64,000 nucleotides of DNA, from the NCBI GenBank assembly GCA_901538445.1, contig LR594585.1:945500-1009499 (forward strand). The letters run 5' to 3'. Position 1 is the first letter of the stretch. The number at the start of each line of letters is the position of its first letter. Shown in pieces: positions 49,608 to 58,353 of this stretch. Position numbers and translations under genes: made by a program. The notes under the pieces were generated by a model. It did not search any database. It was not told the DNA's origin and saw only the letters and a program-made list of their open reading frames with translations. The DNA comes from Gemmataceae bacterium (GTDB taxonomy: Bacteria > Planctomycetota > Planctomycetia > Gemmatales > Gemmataceae).

Positions 49608-50075
49608 TCAGGCCGCCTGCCGCCCCGCGAACCACGCCCGAACCTGGTCGGCGAGGTCCCACACGCTCGTGGCAACCTGGACCTCGGGGCGGGCGAGCCG
49701 GAGTTGAATCTCGACGTCGAGTTTGCGGGCGTAGTCCGGGTCGGTGCCGACGAACAGCGCCTGCCCGCGGACCTGGACGCGGCCGCCGAGTTCGAACAGC
49801 GCGATGGGGCAGAGCGTCTCGGGCGGGAACCAGAACAGGACCGCCGTGGCACGGTGCAGGTGCCGAAACTCCCACTCGATCTGCGCCGCCGCGGCGCTGG
49901 GGTCGTGCCACGGGTAGTTCGCCCGCCGCGGGTTCAGCAGCGTGACGGGCACGTCGGCGAGTTGACCGATGATCTGCTGTTGCCAGTCAGACGTGCCGCT
50001 GATCCCGCCGGCGAGGAAGACGCTCGGCCCGGGGCCGGTGTACTCGTGCGGCGCTTCGACCACGGTGGCGCTCAT
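49608..50075 (-). CDS. Nucleoside 2-deoxyribosyltransferase-like protein
   Basis: 155 residues. SVFLAGGISGTSDWQQQII matches the start of the nucleoside 2-deoxyribosyltransferase-like fold, as do LLNPRRANYPWH and AVLFWFPPETLCPIALFELGG, which holds the likely active-site Glu. Length is right for the family. Relatives act in nucleotide salvage or in phage-type nucleotide chemistry. It is followed downstream by nothing on the same strand before the DUF1080 gene, and the small gene at 50121 precedes it by 45 nt. Confidence 0.78.
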   Translation of the reverse strand: MSATVVEAPHEYTGPGPSVFLAGGISGTSDWQQQIIGQLADVPVTLLNPRRANYPWHDPSAAAAQIEWEFRHLHRATAVLFWFPPETLCPIALFELGGRVQVRGQALFVGTDPDYARKLDVEIQLRLARPEVQVATSVWDLADQVRAWFAGRQAA

Positions 50076-50120
50076 GAACGCTCCAAAGACCCGAGAGCTG
50101 GCGGGGCGGTTGGCAACTGG

Positions 50121-50333
50121 TCAGGTATCTTGGTTGAAGGTCGAGACCTTCCAGTTCTCGACGCACACCGAAACGATCGCCCTCAGTCCTTCGTCGATGG
50201 CCTGCTCGTGGGCGTCGATCGCGGACTGATCGACAATCCCTTTCCCCACGAGCACGTCGCGGATGAACATGTTGATGGCGTCGTGAATCGCGAACGACAG
50301 CACGTTCTCATCGGTTCGGATTTCGACTCCCAT
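50121..50333 (-). CDS. Small acidic protein, unknown
   Basis: 70 residues: MGVEIRTDENVLSFAIHDAI then a helix-rich sequence ending NWKVSTFNQDT. No membrane segment, no cysteine pattern, no family recognised. It lies directly upstream of the deoxyribosyltransferase-like gene in the same direction, so a shared transcript is likely. The base composition here is less GC-rich than in the neighbouring genes. Confidence 0.5.
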   Translation of the reverse strand: MGVEIRTDENVLSFAIHDAINMFIRDVLVGKGIVDQSAIDAHEQAIDEGLRAIVSVCVENWKVSTFNQDT

Positions 50334-50392
50334 TTACGGCCTTTCGCAATCCGGATCGTGTGGTTCTCGTGGCGCTTTGTCCGCGGCGGCGC

Positions 50393-51451
50393 TCATGGGA
50401 GCTCCATCACGACGGTGTCGTATCCGGGCTCGGTGCGCACCACGGCGAGGTAGTGGCGGGTGCCGGGCAGCGGAAGTGTGCGAACGACAGGTCCAGCCGT
50501 GGGGGGCGACGTGTAGTGGAGAGCCGCTTCGCAGAGCCTCGAAAAGTCTTTATGAGCGGGTTCGAGGTCGGACAGCGCCAGTGATCGCCGCTGGTTCATC
50601 GCGACGGAGACGGGTGATGTGGGGCGTTCGAGGGGAGCAAGATCCAAAACACCAACGCCGTCACGTCCGGCCGCGATGAGAAGCGTGTCTTCCGAGAACG
50701 CGAGGTGCGTCCAAGTGCGACGGGGACGATCTTCGAGGTACGCCGCCAACCCATGAGCCGCATCAGGGACCGCCGCAAGGTAGCCGAGCAACCCGAGGCT
50801 CTGCCGATCGTAGAGCCCAATTTGAACTCGTGGGCCGACGACCGTACCCCCACCCGTGGAGAGCAGGGCCACCCACTCGCGGCCGACCGCGCCCGTGGAG
50901 ATGTGTTCGCCCCACCACAACGCGGGAAGGCCGTGGACCTGCACCAACTCCGGACACCGTGGCTCAGCAATCTGGTAGACCAAGAGAAACTTTGGAGACG
51001 TGTAATCGTCCACCGCGATCAACCGGTCGCCGTCCAACAGCAAGTCGTCAATTCGCTTCCCGTACTGCCGGAACTGCTCGGGCACTTCGAGAGGCACCCA
51101 CTCGGGTTCGGAGCTGGCAAAGTCGAAGCGGCCGATGACCTCGGTGCCGCAGTTGCCGCCGACGAACAGCACCTGCCGGTGGAACAGCAGGCACCCGGCG
51201 GTGTAGCCGTCGGGCATCGGCACTGCCGCGAACCCGCCCTCGCCGTCGATCGCATCGAGGTGGGTGCGGCCGATCGCCTTGCCGCCGTCGGCGACCCACG
51301 CGACCCAGCCGAACTCCGGGTCGATGGCGTGGCCGTCGAACCCGACCATCGGCAGCGGGTTCTCGGGGACGAGTTCGCCGTCGCGAAACGTGCAGAACGT
51401 GTTCACGCCCTTGAGCGGGACGATGAACCGGTGCGGAGATGCGTCGGCCAC
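50393..51451 (-). CDS. Conserved hypothetical beta-propeller-like protein
   Basis: 352 residues from the GTG at 51451 (VADASPHRFIVPLKGVNTF), or 362 from the ATG at 51481. Repeated beta units such as MVGFDGHAIDPEFGWVAWVAD, LLLDGDRLIAVDDYTSPKF and FSEDTLLIAAGRDGVGVLDL suggest a propeller (each shown in part). There is no signal peptide. The GTG is favoured because GGAG lies 7 nt before it in the same arrangement as two other GTG-started genes here. Not assignable to a named family. Confidence 0.65.
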   Translation of the reverse strand: MADASPHRFIVPLKGVNTFCTFRDGELVPENPLPMVGFDGHAIDPEFGWVAWVADGGKAIGRTHLDAIDGEGGFAAVPMPDGYTAGCLLFHRQVLFVGGNCGTEVIGRFDFASSEPEWVPLEVPEQFRQYGKRIDDLLLDGDRLIAVDDYTSPKFLLVYQIAEPRCPELVQVHGLPALWWGEHISTGAVGREWVALLSTGGGTVVGPRVQIGLYDRQSLGLLGYLAAVPDAAHGLAAYLEDRPRRTWTHLAFSEDTLLIAAGRDGVGVLDLAPLERPTSPVSVAMNQRRSLALSDLEPAHKDFSRLCEAALHYTSPPTAGPVVRTLPLPGTRHYLAVVRTEPGYDTVVMELP

Positions 51452-51519
51452 GGGCGGCTCCGTCGGGTGGTGAACCCGCATGATACCGCCCGCTACCGGG
51501 ATCGGGAAATGGTCGAGAC

Positions 51520-52500
51520 TCACGCCGCGCCGCTGGTGCCGGTCGGCTCCTTGTCGCCCCCTCTCCCGGTCTCCTCTTTCTTTCCGGCGATGTGTTTCGG
51601 CACCTTCACGGGCACCACGTCCCACGCGAGGCCGACGAGTTGGAGCGCGCGGACGGCCGTGAACGTCAGGTCGATCTCCCACCAGCGGTGCCCCTGCGAG
51701 CACGCCCGCGGGGTCGCGTGGTGGTTGTTGTGCCAGCCCTCGCCGTTGGTCAAGAGCGCCACGACCGCGTTGTTCCGGCTGCGGTCCGACGTCTGGTAGC
51801 TCCGGTAGCCCCAGCGGTGCGCCGCCGAGTTCACCAGCCAGGTGATGTGCCACACGTACACCGTCCGCACCAGCACGCCCCACACGAACACCTGCGTGCC
51901 GAGTTGCACGGCGGCTTCGGTCGTGTCCTCGATGAGGAACCCGAGGCCGAAGCCGATCGCGGCGATCAGCAGCGCGTGCGCCACGTACACCATGATCCAC
52001 TTGTTCCCGCGGTGCAGCCAGCGGAGGAAGGGGTCGGTCATCAGGTCCGGGATGTACTTCTCGAACGTCGAGAGCGACCGCTGCCGCGGGTCCGCGGTGT
52101 AGATCCACTGCATGTGGCCCCAGAAGAAGCTCTCGCGGGGCGAGTGCGGGTCGCCGCTGTCGTCGCTGTGCTGGTGGTGGATCCGGTGGACGCACACCCA
52201 CCACAGCGGCGACCCCTCCAGGCTGCACACCCCGCACAGCACCCAGAGGCGTTCGAGGAGCGTCGGGAACGTCGCGGCCTTGTGGGTCAGCATCCGGTGG
52301 TAGCCGAGGTTGATCCCCATCGAGCCGAAGATGAAGTTCCCGATGAGGACGAGCGGGATGCCCCACCACACGAAGACGTAGGGCGTGAACGCGGTGAGCG
52401 CGAGCAGGTGGACGGCGACGAGCGTGGCCAGGAACCACACCACGAGCTTCGGGCGCGGCAGCACGGGCGCGACCGGGATGACGGCAGGAGCGGTACTCAC
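51520..52500 (-). CDS. Membrane fatty-acid (acyl-CoA) desaturase
   Basis: 326 residues. The three diiron histidine boxes are HRMLTH (about 68-73), HRIHHQHSD (about 105-111) and HNNHH (around 255). Four membrane helices fit the delta-9-type acyl-CoA desaturase family. It introduces a double bond into acyl chains using O2 and an electron donor. The third box with adjacent GEGWHNNHHA is the standard form. It starts with GTG at 52500; the C-terminal tail (KKEETGRGGDKEPTG) is unusual and hydrophilic. Divergent from the CoA-transferase subunit. Confidence 0.92.
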   Translation of the reverse strand: MSTAPAVIPVAPVLPRPKLVVWFLATLVAVHLLALTAFTPYVFVWWGIPLVLIGNFIFGSMGINLGYHRMLTHKAATFPTLLERLWVLCGVCSLEGSPLWWVCVHRIHHQHSDDSGDPHSPRESFFWGHMQWIYTADPRQRSLSTFEKYIPDLMTDPFLRWLHRGNKWIMVYVAHALLIAAIGFGLGFLIEDTTEAAVQLGTQVFVWGVLVRTVYVWHITWLVNSAAHRWGYRSYQTSDRSRNNAVVALLTNGEGWHNNHHATPRACSQGHRWWEIDLTFTAVRALQLVGLAWDVVPVKVPKHIAGKKEETGRGGDKEPTGTSGAA

Positions 52501-52630
52501 TGTGTCGGGGTCTCGGGAGGATTGCGGGCGGACTGAATCGTGTTAAGAATAGGCGATCGAGCGGGGCGTGTCAGCGCGAACTGGCCGCCGGGGGGCGCTA
52601 TCACCCGAGCCGAACAGCGCTTGTCTGTTG

Positions 52631-52695
52631 GGGCGAACCCTGAGCGCCAGCGAGGGGGTGGCGTCTACCCCCTCGCTGGCGCTCAGGGTTCGCCC
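52631..52695. repeat. Intergenic palindrome, family 'CCCTGAGCGCCAGCGAGGGGG', copy 2
   Basis: Perfect 29-bp arms (52631-52659 and 52667-52695) with a 7-nt loop, in the divergent gap between the desaturase and the CoA-transferase gene, 52 nt before the latter's start. Here it cannot be a terminator of either neighbour. Confidence 0.93.
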
Positions 52696-52747
52696 GGCCA
52701 ACGCGCCAACCCAAACCACACGGCTCGCCCCGGAACCGGAGTTGTTC

Positions 52748-53521
52748 ATGTCGTTCACGGCGATGGAACTGATGATCTGCTGTGCCGCCCGCGAGCTGGA
52801 GGACGGCAAGACGGTCGCCGTCGGCACCGGGCTCCCGTGCGCCGCGGCGATGCTCGCGCAGCGGACCCACGCGCCGAACCTGGTGATCCTGTTCGAGGCC
52901 GGCGGCGTGGCCCCGCAACTGCCGACGATGCCGGTGAGCGTCGGCGACAGCACCACGTTCCACCGGGCGGTGATGGCCACGTCGATGGCCGACGTGATGC
53001 AGTTCTGCCAGCGCGGCATGGTGGACTACACGTTCCTGAGCGGCGCGCAGATCGACCCGTTCGGGAACCTGAACTCGACGTTCATCGGCGGCACGCACGA
53101 CAAGCCGAAGGTGCGGCTCCCCGGCAGCGGCGGCGCGAACGACCTGGCGTCGTTCTGCTGGCAGACGCTGATCGTGATGAAGCACGACGCGAAGAAGTTT
53201 GCTCCGAAGCTCGACTTCCTCACCACGCCCGGCTACCTCACCGGCCCCGGCGCACGCGAGGCGGCCGGCCTGCCGGCCGGCACCGGCCCGCACCGCGTCA
53301 TCACCGACCTGTGCGTGCTCGACTTCGCCCCCGAGACCAAGCGAATGCGGGTGAAGAGTCTCCACCCCGGCCGGACGCTGGAGCAAGTCCAGGCCGCGAC
53401 CGGCTTCGAGCTGGAGGCGTGCGACCCGCTCACAACGACCGTCGAACCGAACGAGGAGCAACTGCGCATCCTGCGCACGGAGGTCGATCCGGGGCGGTAC
53501 ATCCTGGGACGAGCGGGGTGA
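52748..53521 (+). CDS. CoA-transferase beta subunit family protein (unpaired)
   Basis: 257 residues. MELMICCAARELEDGKTVAVGTG and PNLVILFEAGG, then VDYTFLSGAQIDPFGNLNST, resemble the beta subunit of glutaconate/3-oxoadipate-type CoA-transferases (GctB, PcaJ, IpdB-like). Glu50 in FEAGG is the position of the possible catalytic Glu; IpdB-like members act without it. The alpha subunit gene that normally sits just upstream is missing, and the upstream neighbour is the divergent desaturase. Its substrate is unknown. Stop codons of this gene and the TIGR02996 gene are 9 nt apart. Confidence 0.72.
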   Translation: MSFTAMELMICCAARELEDGKTVAVGTGLPCAAAMLAQRTHAPNLVILFEAGGVAPQLPTMPVSVGDSTTFHRAVMATSMADVMQFCQRGMVDYTFLSGAQIDPFGNLNSTFIGGTHDKPKVRLPGSGGANDLASFCWQTLIVMKHDAKKFAPKLDFLTTPGYLTGPGAREAAGLPAGTGPHRVITDLCVLDFAPETKRMRVKSLHPGRTLEQVQAATGFELEACDPLTTTVEPNEEQLRILRTEVDPGRYILGRAG

Positions 53522-53530
53522 CGTGATCAG

Positions 53531-54244
53531 CTACAACGCGTGTTCACAAATAAAGCGCGAGCCGTAGTAGGTACGGAGCCGGTCAACAGCCTTCGGCGAG
53601 ATTGAGCAGGTGCTGAAACTGAGTTGTTTCAGCCTCTCTACGATACTGGGCGCGAGCAGTGAGTCCACCACGTTGTCCGAGATGTCGTACATCGAGAGCA
53701 AGAGGTAGCGGACGTTCCTTGCCAACTCCGAACGAATACCGGCAACGAGGCCAGGACCAGCACCCGGACCCCAGCTGTACCCGATGGCCGCGTTGGGGTG
53801 ATCCCCAAGCACCAAGGTGGTTGGCAAAGGCTTCCAACACAACCGAGCCAGGTCTTCAAGGTGCCCGGCCCCGGCGTCGTACAGTGCAAGATGCCGAATG
53901 GGAGTTGCTGTTGTCAGCCTCGGCCAGTTCTCCAAAAACGTGTCTGCTTCGCAGAAAATGCCTTCCACCATTCCGCGTTCGAATACCCACTCCCACAGTT
54001 CGCCACCCCGACGATCGGGTGGGGACTGCGGCGAATGTGCCGACCACGCTTTACGATTCGCTTCGAGCAAGTCGTACTGTCGATTGTCCTGCTCGATGGT
54101 GTAGCCACTCAGCAGTTGGAGCCGGATGAACTCGGCGCGCTCGGGTTGGCCGTTTTCGTCGAGCCAGTCGGCGTAGACGAGGCGTGGCGTGTCGTCGTCG
54201 GGGTTGGCGATGATCGCCGCGAGCAGCGCGTCTCCGTCGCTCAT
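53531..54244 (-). CDS. TIGR02996 repeat-companion domain protein
   Basis: 237 residues. The N-terminal 45 residues (DALLAAIIANPDDDTPRLVYADWLDENG..RAEFIRLQ) are the TIGR02996 domain, which is largely confined to Gemmata and relatives. It usually precedes leucine-rich-like repeats. The remaining part has weak repeat character (LTTATPIRHLALYDAG, ARNVRYLLLSMYDIS, VERLKQLSFSTCSIS) that fits degenerate LRR units. Probably intracellular, binding role unknown. Its presence supports the Gemmataceae assignment. Confidence 0.85.
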   Translation of the reverse strand: MSDGDALLAAIIANPDDDTPRLVYADWLDENGQPERAEFIRLQLLSGYTIEQDNRQYDLLEANRKAWSAHSPQSPPDRRGGELWEWVFERGMVEGIFCEADTFLENWPRLTTATPIRHLALYDAGAGHLEDLARLCWKPLPTTLVLGDHPNAAIGYSWGPGAGPGLVAGIRSELARNVRYLLLSMYDISDNVVDSLLAPSIVERLKQLSFSTCSISPKAVDRLRTYYGSRFICEHAL

Positions 54245-54437
54245 GTCGGTCCCCGGGCGGGTGGGCCGGATGTGCGTGCGTTCTGGTATCGCACCTCGCA
54301 CGGGTTCCGTCAATACGCCGGGACCGCTGGCGGCGGGGCACCGCGCCCGCCCGGCCTCCGGGTCCGGACCCGGGACCGACGCGGGGGTGCCCCGCCGCCG
54401 AGTACCCCGAGAAGGAGTCGAACAACCCCCGAAAGGT

Positions 54438-54620
54438 TTGAGAAAATCGCACTTTCCGCAAGGGGCGGCGCAGATTCCGGCGCAGATCGCGAAGGGTGTG
54501 GTTCCCGGGGGCGGGAACGACCCGAACCTGACCGCCGTCGTACAGGCGTGGCCCGACCTGCCCGAGCACATCCGCACGGCGATTCTCGCCCTCGTCTCCA
54601 GCCCCAAGCCGAACACGTAA
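54438..54620 (+). pseudogene. Short C-terminal ORF, possible remnant of an integrase-linked gene
   Basis: From TTG 54438 the frame reads LRKSHFPQGAAQIPAQIAKG then GGGNDPNLTAVVQAWPDLPE and HIRTAILALVSSPKPNT before a stop at 54620. The A-V-V-x-A-W-P-x-L-P-x-x-I-R-x-x-I-L-A-L-V pattern is one I associate with short ORFs near recombinases in Gemmata-like genomes, but that cannot be verified here. There is no start with a ribosome binding site and no integrase core upstream. The surrounding 54245-54893 gap has otherwise no gene that I can support. Confidence 0.3.
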
Positions 54621-54893
54621 CATCCCGCGTTTCTTTTCCGGCTACACAAGTCGCTTACATGGTCACAGAAGTGTCCCAAGTGTCCCTATAGAGCAGAGCC
54701 CTAGGAATCCTTGGCGACGAGGCCAGGTTGGACGGTCTGGTGACGAATAATTGGTGACACGGATGTCCGGCGCGAGTGTCCCGCCCCTTTCGCGGATCCT
54801 TCCGAATGAGGTCTGGACCGCCCCCGCTCCGGGAACGGTCAGGGCGCGAGACAGAGTTGGTTTTCTCGGCCCCGAACCGAGTGCTGAGGATCG

Positions 54894-56981
54894 TCACGCG
54901 TGCCTCCGAGCCTTGCAACGCAACCAGAACGCCTCCAATTCTTCAGCCGGTTGCGGGTCGTCGAACCAATCGTGCCCACCCGCCAGCAGCCGCGCGGCCA
55001 CGTCGCGGCGGAACGGCTCGTCGGTCGCGATGCGGACCGCGGCCGCGGCGTACCCCTCGGCCGTGTCGGTCACCAGTTCGTTCAACCCGGCGAGTCGGAG
55101 CACGGCGGCGGCCCACCGGCCGCGGTGGAACGGGCCGGGTCGCGTGACGAGTGGGGTGCCGCACGCGACGGCGTCGGCGACCGTGTTGGCCCCGCCGCCG
55201 TAGTGCGGCGTGTCCAGCACCACGTCCGCGGCCGCCACCAGCCGCAGGTAATTCGCCCGGTCTTGGCGGCAGACCACGCCCACCCGGGCCACGTCCGGAC
55301 CGAGCGTCCCCCTCAACCGCGCCAGCAGCGCGTTCGTGACCGCGGGCTGCTCGTCGGCGACGAACACGCCCCGCCCGCGGCGGTCGCGGTCAAGGATCAG
55401 GGCGAGCAGCGTATCGAGGTCGGGGTGGGCCTTGCGGACGTTCTGGACGCACAGGTACACCGGCGTCCCGGCGTCCACCCCGAACGCTTTCCGCCGCAGG
55501 GCTGGGGTCGCCGGGGCGGGCGGGGCCGGGGGCCGCTCGTAGCACGTCGGCAGCGACGCGAGCTGGACGAGCCGTTCGGCGTAGTGGGCGTCGGCTTCGG
55601 GCGGCTCCAGCAACTCCGATGACACGTAGTGATCGACCCGCGGGTTGCCAGTGGTGACCGGCCACCCCCACGTCGCGGACTGGACCGGAGCCGGCCGGAA
55701 GAACGGCAGGAAGTAGTTGGTGGCGTCGGTCCCCACCTCCCAAAAGTGCAACACGTCGAACCGTGCGTCCCGCACGGCCCGCGCCGCCTCGGCCACGCGG
55801 GTCGGCAGGGTCAGGTAGTCGCCGGGGAACGCGGGCCGCAGGTGCCGCAGCACGTTCGCCCCGGCCACGCTGCACACGAGCGTGACGTGAACCTTAGCGC
55901 GCGAGGCGATGCGCTCGACGAGGCGGCCGAGGCACCGGTCGTACACCCCCTCGTGCCCGTGCGTCACCACCACCCCGACCCGCGGCTTCCCGTCGGTTCG
56001 CGGCAGCAACTCCAGGGGTTCGATCTGCAGAGCGTACAGGGCCGCGTACGCCTCCAGCAAGGGGCGGACGTCGATTCCGCGGTAGGCCAGGGCCATCGGC
56101 GGCTCCAGCCCGCCGTGGTGCAGCTTGGCCGGGTCGAGCCGCGGTGGGTCGGCCCGAGCCGCGTCCAGCACCGCGATCAGGCGCTCGTGCTCCTCGGCGA
56201 TCGTAGCCGCGCTCGCGGCGATCGGGGGCAGGACCGTCTCCCGCCGGAACCGGGCGGCCCGCGGGTCGGGGGCGAGCCGCTCGGCGTCGGCCAGGAGGCG
56301 GGCGGCGTCCGCGGTCCGGCCCTGCGCGAGGACGGCACCGGCGAGGGCGGCGTGCAGGTCGGCGCCATCCGGTCGCACGTTCCGGGCACGGCGGTAGCAG
56401 TCCTCGGCCTCGGCCCACCGGTGCAACTCGCCCAGCGCCGCGGCCAGGTTCACGGCCGCGTCGGTCAGCGTCGGATCGGCCGCGAGGGCCGCCCGGTAGC
56501 CCCGCTCGGCCTCGGCCACCCGGCCCTGCTCCCGCAGCAGATTGGCCCGGTTGTACTGCGCCCTGGCGTGCCGCGGGTCGGCCGCCACCGCCGCGTCGTA
56601 CGCGGCCAACGCCTCTCCGATCCGCCCCTGGTCCTTGAGGACGTTGCCCAGGCCGAAGTGGGCCTCGGCCCACCGCGGTGCGAGCGCCGCCGCGGCCCGG
56701 TGCGCGACCTCGGCCTCGGCGGGCCGCCCGAGTTGGCGGAGCAACTCGCCCAGGTTGGAGTGGTGGGCCGCGACCCCGGGCCGCCGTTCCGCGGTCCGCC
56801 GCCAGTGCCCCAGCGCCGCCTCCTTGTCGCCGGCCTGAACGAGGACGAGTCCGAGCAGCGCGTGGCCGTCGGCGTGGTCCGGGAACAACTCCAGGACGCG
56901 CTCGGCCAGTTCCCGGGCGGCGGGTCGGTCGCCCCGGGCGTGGGCCGCGGCGGCTGCGGGGAACAACTCGTCAGCCGTCAT
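54894..56981 (-). CDS. TPR-OGT-like (SPINDLY-type) glycosyltransferase
   Basis: 695 residues. Residues about 1-245 hold about seven TPR units (NLGELLRQLGRPAEAEVAHRAAAAL, GLGNVLKDQGRIGEALAAYDAAV and others in part). The C-terminal half resembles the GT41 catalytic part: RVGVVVTHGHEGVYDRCLGRL, PVQSATWGWPVTTGNPRVDHYV, VYLCVQNVRKAHPDLDTLLA, then YLRLVAAADVVLDTPHYGGG with ANTVADAVACGTPLVT. The last is the GT-B nucleotide-sugar site. It should transfer a sugar to a protein or other acceptor in the cytoplasm. It lies 74 nt from the divergent TIGR03032 gene and 1.4 kb from the RHS surface protein. Confidence 0.85.
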   Translation of the reverse strand: MTADELFPAAAAAHARGDRPAARELAERVLELFPDHADGHALLGLVLVQAGDKEAALGHWRRTAERRPGVAAHHSNLGELLRQLGRPAEAEVAHRAAAALAPRWAEAHFGLGNVLKDQGRIGEALAAYDAAVAADPRHARAQYNRANLLREQGRVAEAERGYRAALAADPTLTDAAVNLAAALGELHRWAEAEDCYRRARNVRPDGADLHAALAGAVLAQGRTADAARLLADAERLAPDPRAARFRRETVLPPIAASAATIAEEHERLIAVLDAARADPPRLDPAKLHHGGLEPPMALAYRGIDVRPLLEAYAALYALQIEPLELLPRTDGKPRVGVVVTHGHEGVYDRCLGRLVERIASRAKVHVTLVCSVAGANVLRHLRPAFPGDYLTLPTRVAEAARAVRDARFDVLHFWEVGTDATNYFLPFFRPAPVQSATWGWPVTTGNPRVDHYVSSELLEPPEADAHYAERLVQLASLPTCYERPPAPPAPATPALRRKAFGVDAGTPVYLCVQNVRKAHPDLDTLLALILDRDRRGRGVFVADEQPAVTNALLARLRGTLGPDVARVGVVCRQDRANYLRLVAAADVVLDTPHYGGGANTVADAVACGTPLVTRPGPFHRGRWAAAVLRLAGLNELVTDTAEGYAAAAVRIATDEPFRRDVAARLLAGGHDWFDDPQPAEELEAFWLRCKARRHA

Positions 56982-57055
56982 CGTGGTGGTCGCCTCGCGG
57001 GGGCCGGTCGTACACTGGCGGCAATCCTACTCCGGTGCGAGTCCCGAGGCGAACC

Positions 57056-58165
57056 ATGAGCGAGCACGCGCCCGAAGTTTCTGCGCCCCCCGACGCCCGC
57101 CTCGACTGCCGGGTCGACGAGGGGTTCGCGGCGTGGCTGGCGGGGGCTAACGGGACCGTGGTCGTCACGTCGTACCAGGCCGGCAAGGCCGTCCTGTTCG
57201 GCTGGGACGGCCACCGGGTCACCGTCCTGCCCCGGTCGTTCGACAAGCCGATGGGGCTGGCCGTGGACGGCCCGCGGCTCCTCCTCGCCACCCGCCACGA
57301 GGTGGTCCTCTTCGCCGACGCCCCCGGGCTGGCCCGCGACTTCGCGCCGGACGACCCGGGCCGGTACGACGCGCTGTACCTCCCGCGGGCCCGGTACCTC
57401 ACCGGCGACCTGGGGGTCCACGACGTGGCGGTGGGGGCGGACGGGCCGTGGGTGGCCGCGACCCGGTTCTCGTGCCTGGCGCGGCTCAGCCACGCGTACA
57501 GTTTCGTCCCCGCGTGGCACCCGCCGTTCGTGTCGCAGGTCGCGCCCGGGGACCGGTGCCACCTCAACGGCCTGGCCGTGGCGGACGGGCGGCCCCGGTA
57601 CGTCACGTGCCGGGGGACGACCGACGCCCCCCGCGCGTGGCGGCCCGGGCAGGCGGACGGCGGGGTGCTGGTGGACGTGGGGGACGGGGGCGTGCGGCTC
57701 CGGGGCCTGTCGATGCCGCACTCGCCGCGGTGGCACGACGGCGCGCTGTGGGTGCTCGACTCGGGCCGCGGGGAGCTGCTCCGCGCCGACCCCGGGGCCG
57801 GCACCCGCGAGGCGGTGTGCGGGCTGCCCGCGTACCTGCGGGGCCTGTGCCTGGCCGGCCCGTACGCCCTGGTCGGCCTGTGCCAGAGCCGGGAGCGGCA
57901 CGTGTTCGGCGACCTGCCCGTGCAGCGGACGTTCCCGCGCCTGGTGTCGGGCGTCGCGGTGGTGGACACGCGGAGCGGGCTCGCCGTCGGGCGGGCGGAG
58001 TTCACCGCGGGCGTCGCCGAGGTGTCCGACGTCGGGTGGCTGCCGGGGGTGCGGCGGCCGATGCTCCTGGGCCCGGACCACCCGGCCGGGCGGGAGGCGG
58101 TCACCGCGCCGGCGTTCGGCCACTGGCCGCGGTCGGGCGCGGCCGCGGGCGGGTCCGGGGCGTGA
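57056..58165 (+). CDS. TIGR03032 family protein
   Basis: 369 residues. TIGR03032 marks: VVVTSYQAGKAVLFGWDG near the start, SFDKPMGLAVDG, RYLTGDLGVHDVAVGADGPW, CHLNGLAVADGRPRYVTCRG and FPRLVSGVAVVDTRSG. It is a beta-propeller-like protein whose members are usually linked with TPR/glycosyltransferase genes or with peptide/carbohydrate modification. Here the divergent neighbour is a TPR-OGT. No reaction is established. GAGGCGAACC precedes the ATG at 57056. Confidence 0.85.
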   Translation: MSEHAPEVSAPPDARLDCRVDEGFAAWLAGANGTVVVTSYQAGKAVLFGWDGHRVTVLPRSFDKPMGLAVDGPRLLLATRHEVVLFADAPGLARDFAPDDPGRYDALYLPRARYLTGDLGVHDVAVGADGPWVAATRFSCLARLSHAYSFVPAWHPPFVSQVAPGDRCHLNGLAVADGRPRYVTCRGTTDAPRAWRPGQADGGVLVDVGDGGVRLRGLSMPHSPRWHDGALWVLDSGRGELLRADPGAGTREAVCGLPAYLRGLCLAGPYALVGLCQSRERHVFGDLPVQRTFPRLVSGVAVVDTRSGLAVGRAEFTAGVAEVSDVGWLPGVRRPMLLGPDHPAGREAVTAPAFGHWPRSGAAAGGSGA

Positions 58166-58353
58166 GCCGCGGCCCGCGGCCGGTCGGCCGGGACGCACGA
58201 CCGACTGGGCACGGCCGTCACATTGGCTTCACAAACACTTCTTCAATTGGTCACTTGAACCTGGGCGGCCGCGGGCCAACAATTCGACCCTGGAACGCCG
58301 CCGCGCGGGCACTCGTCCCGCCCGCGGCGCCGCTTCTCACCGGGGCCCGCGAC

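Noticed and set aside
54403-54440. tRNA gene on the minus strand
   Set aside because: A TTCGA loop is present but the T-stem does not pair and no anticodon arm can be drawn; at most a 3' fragment.
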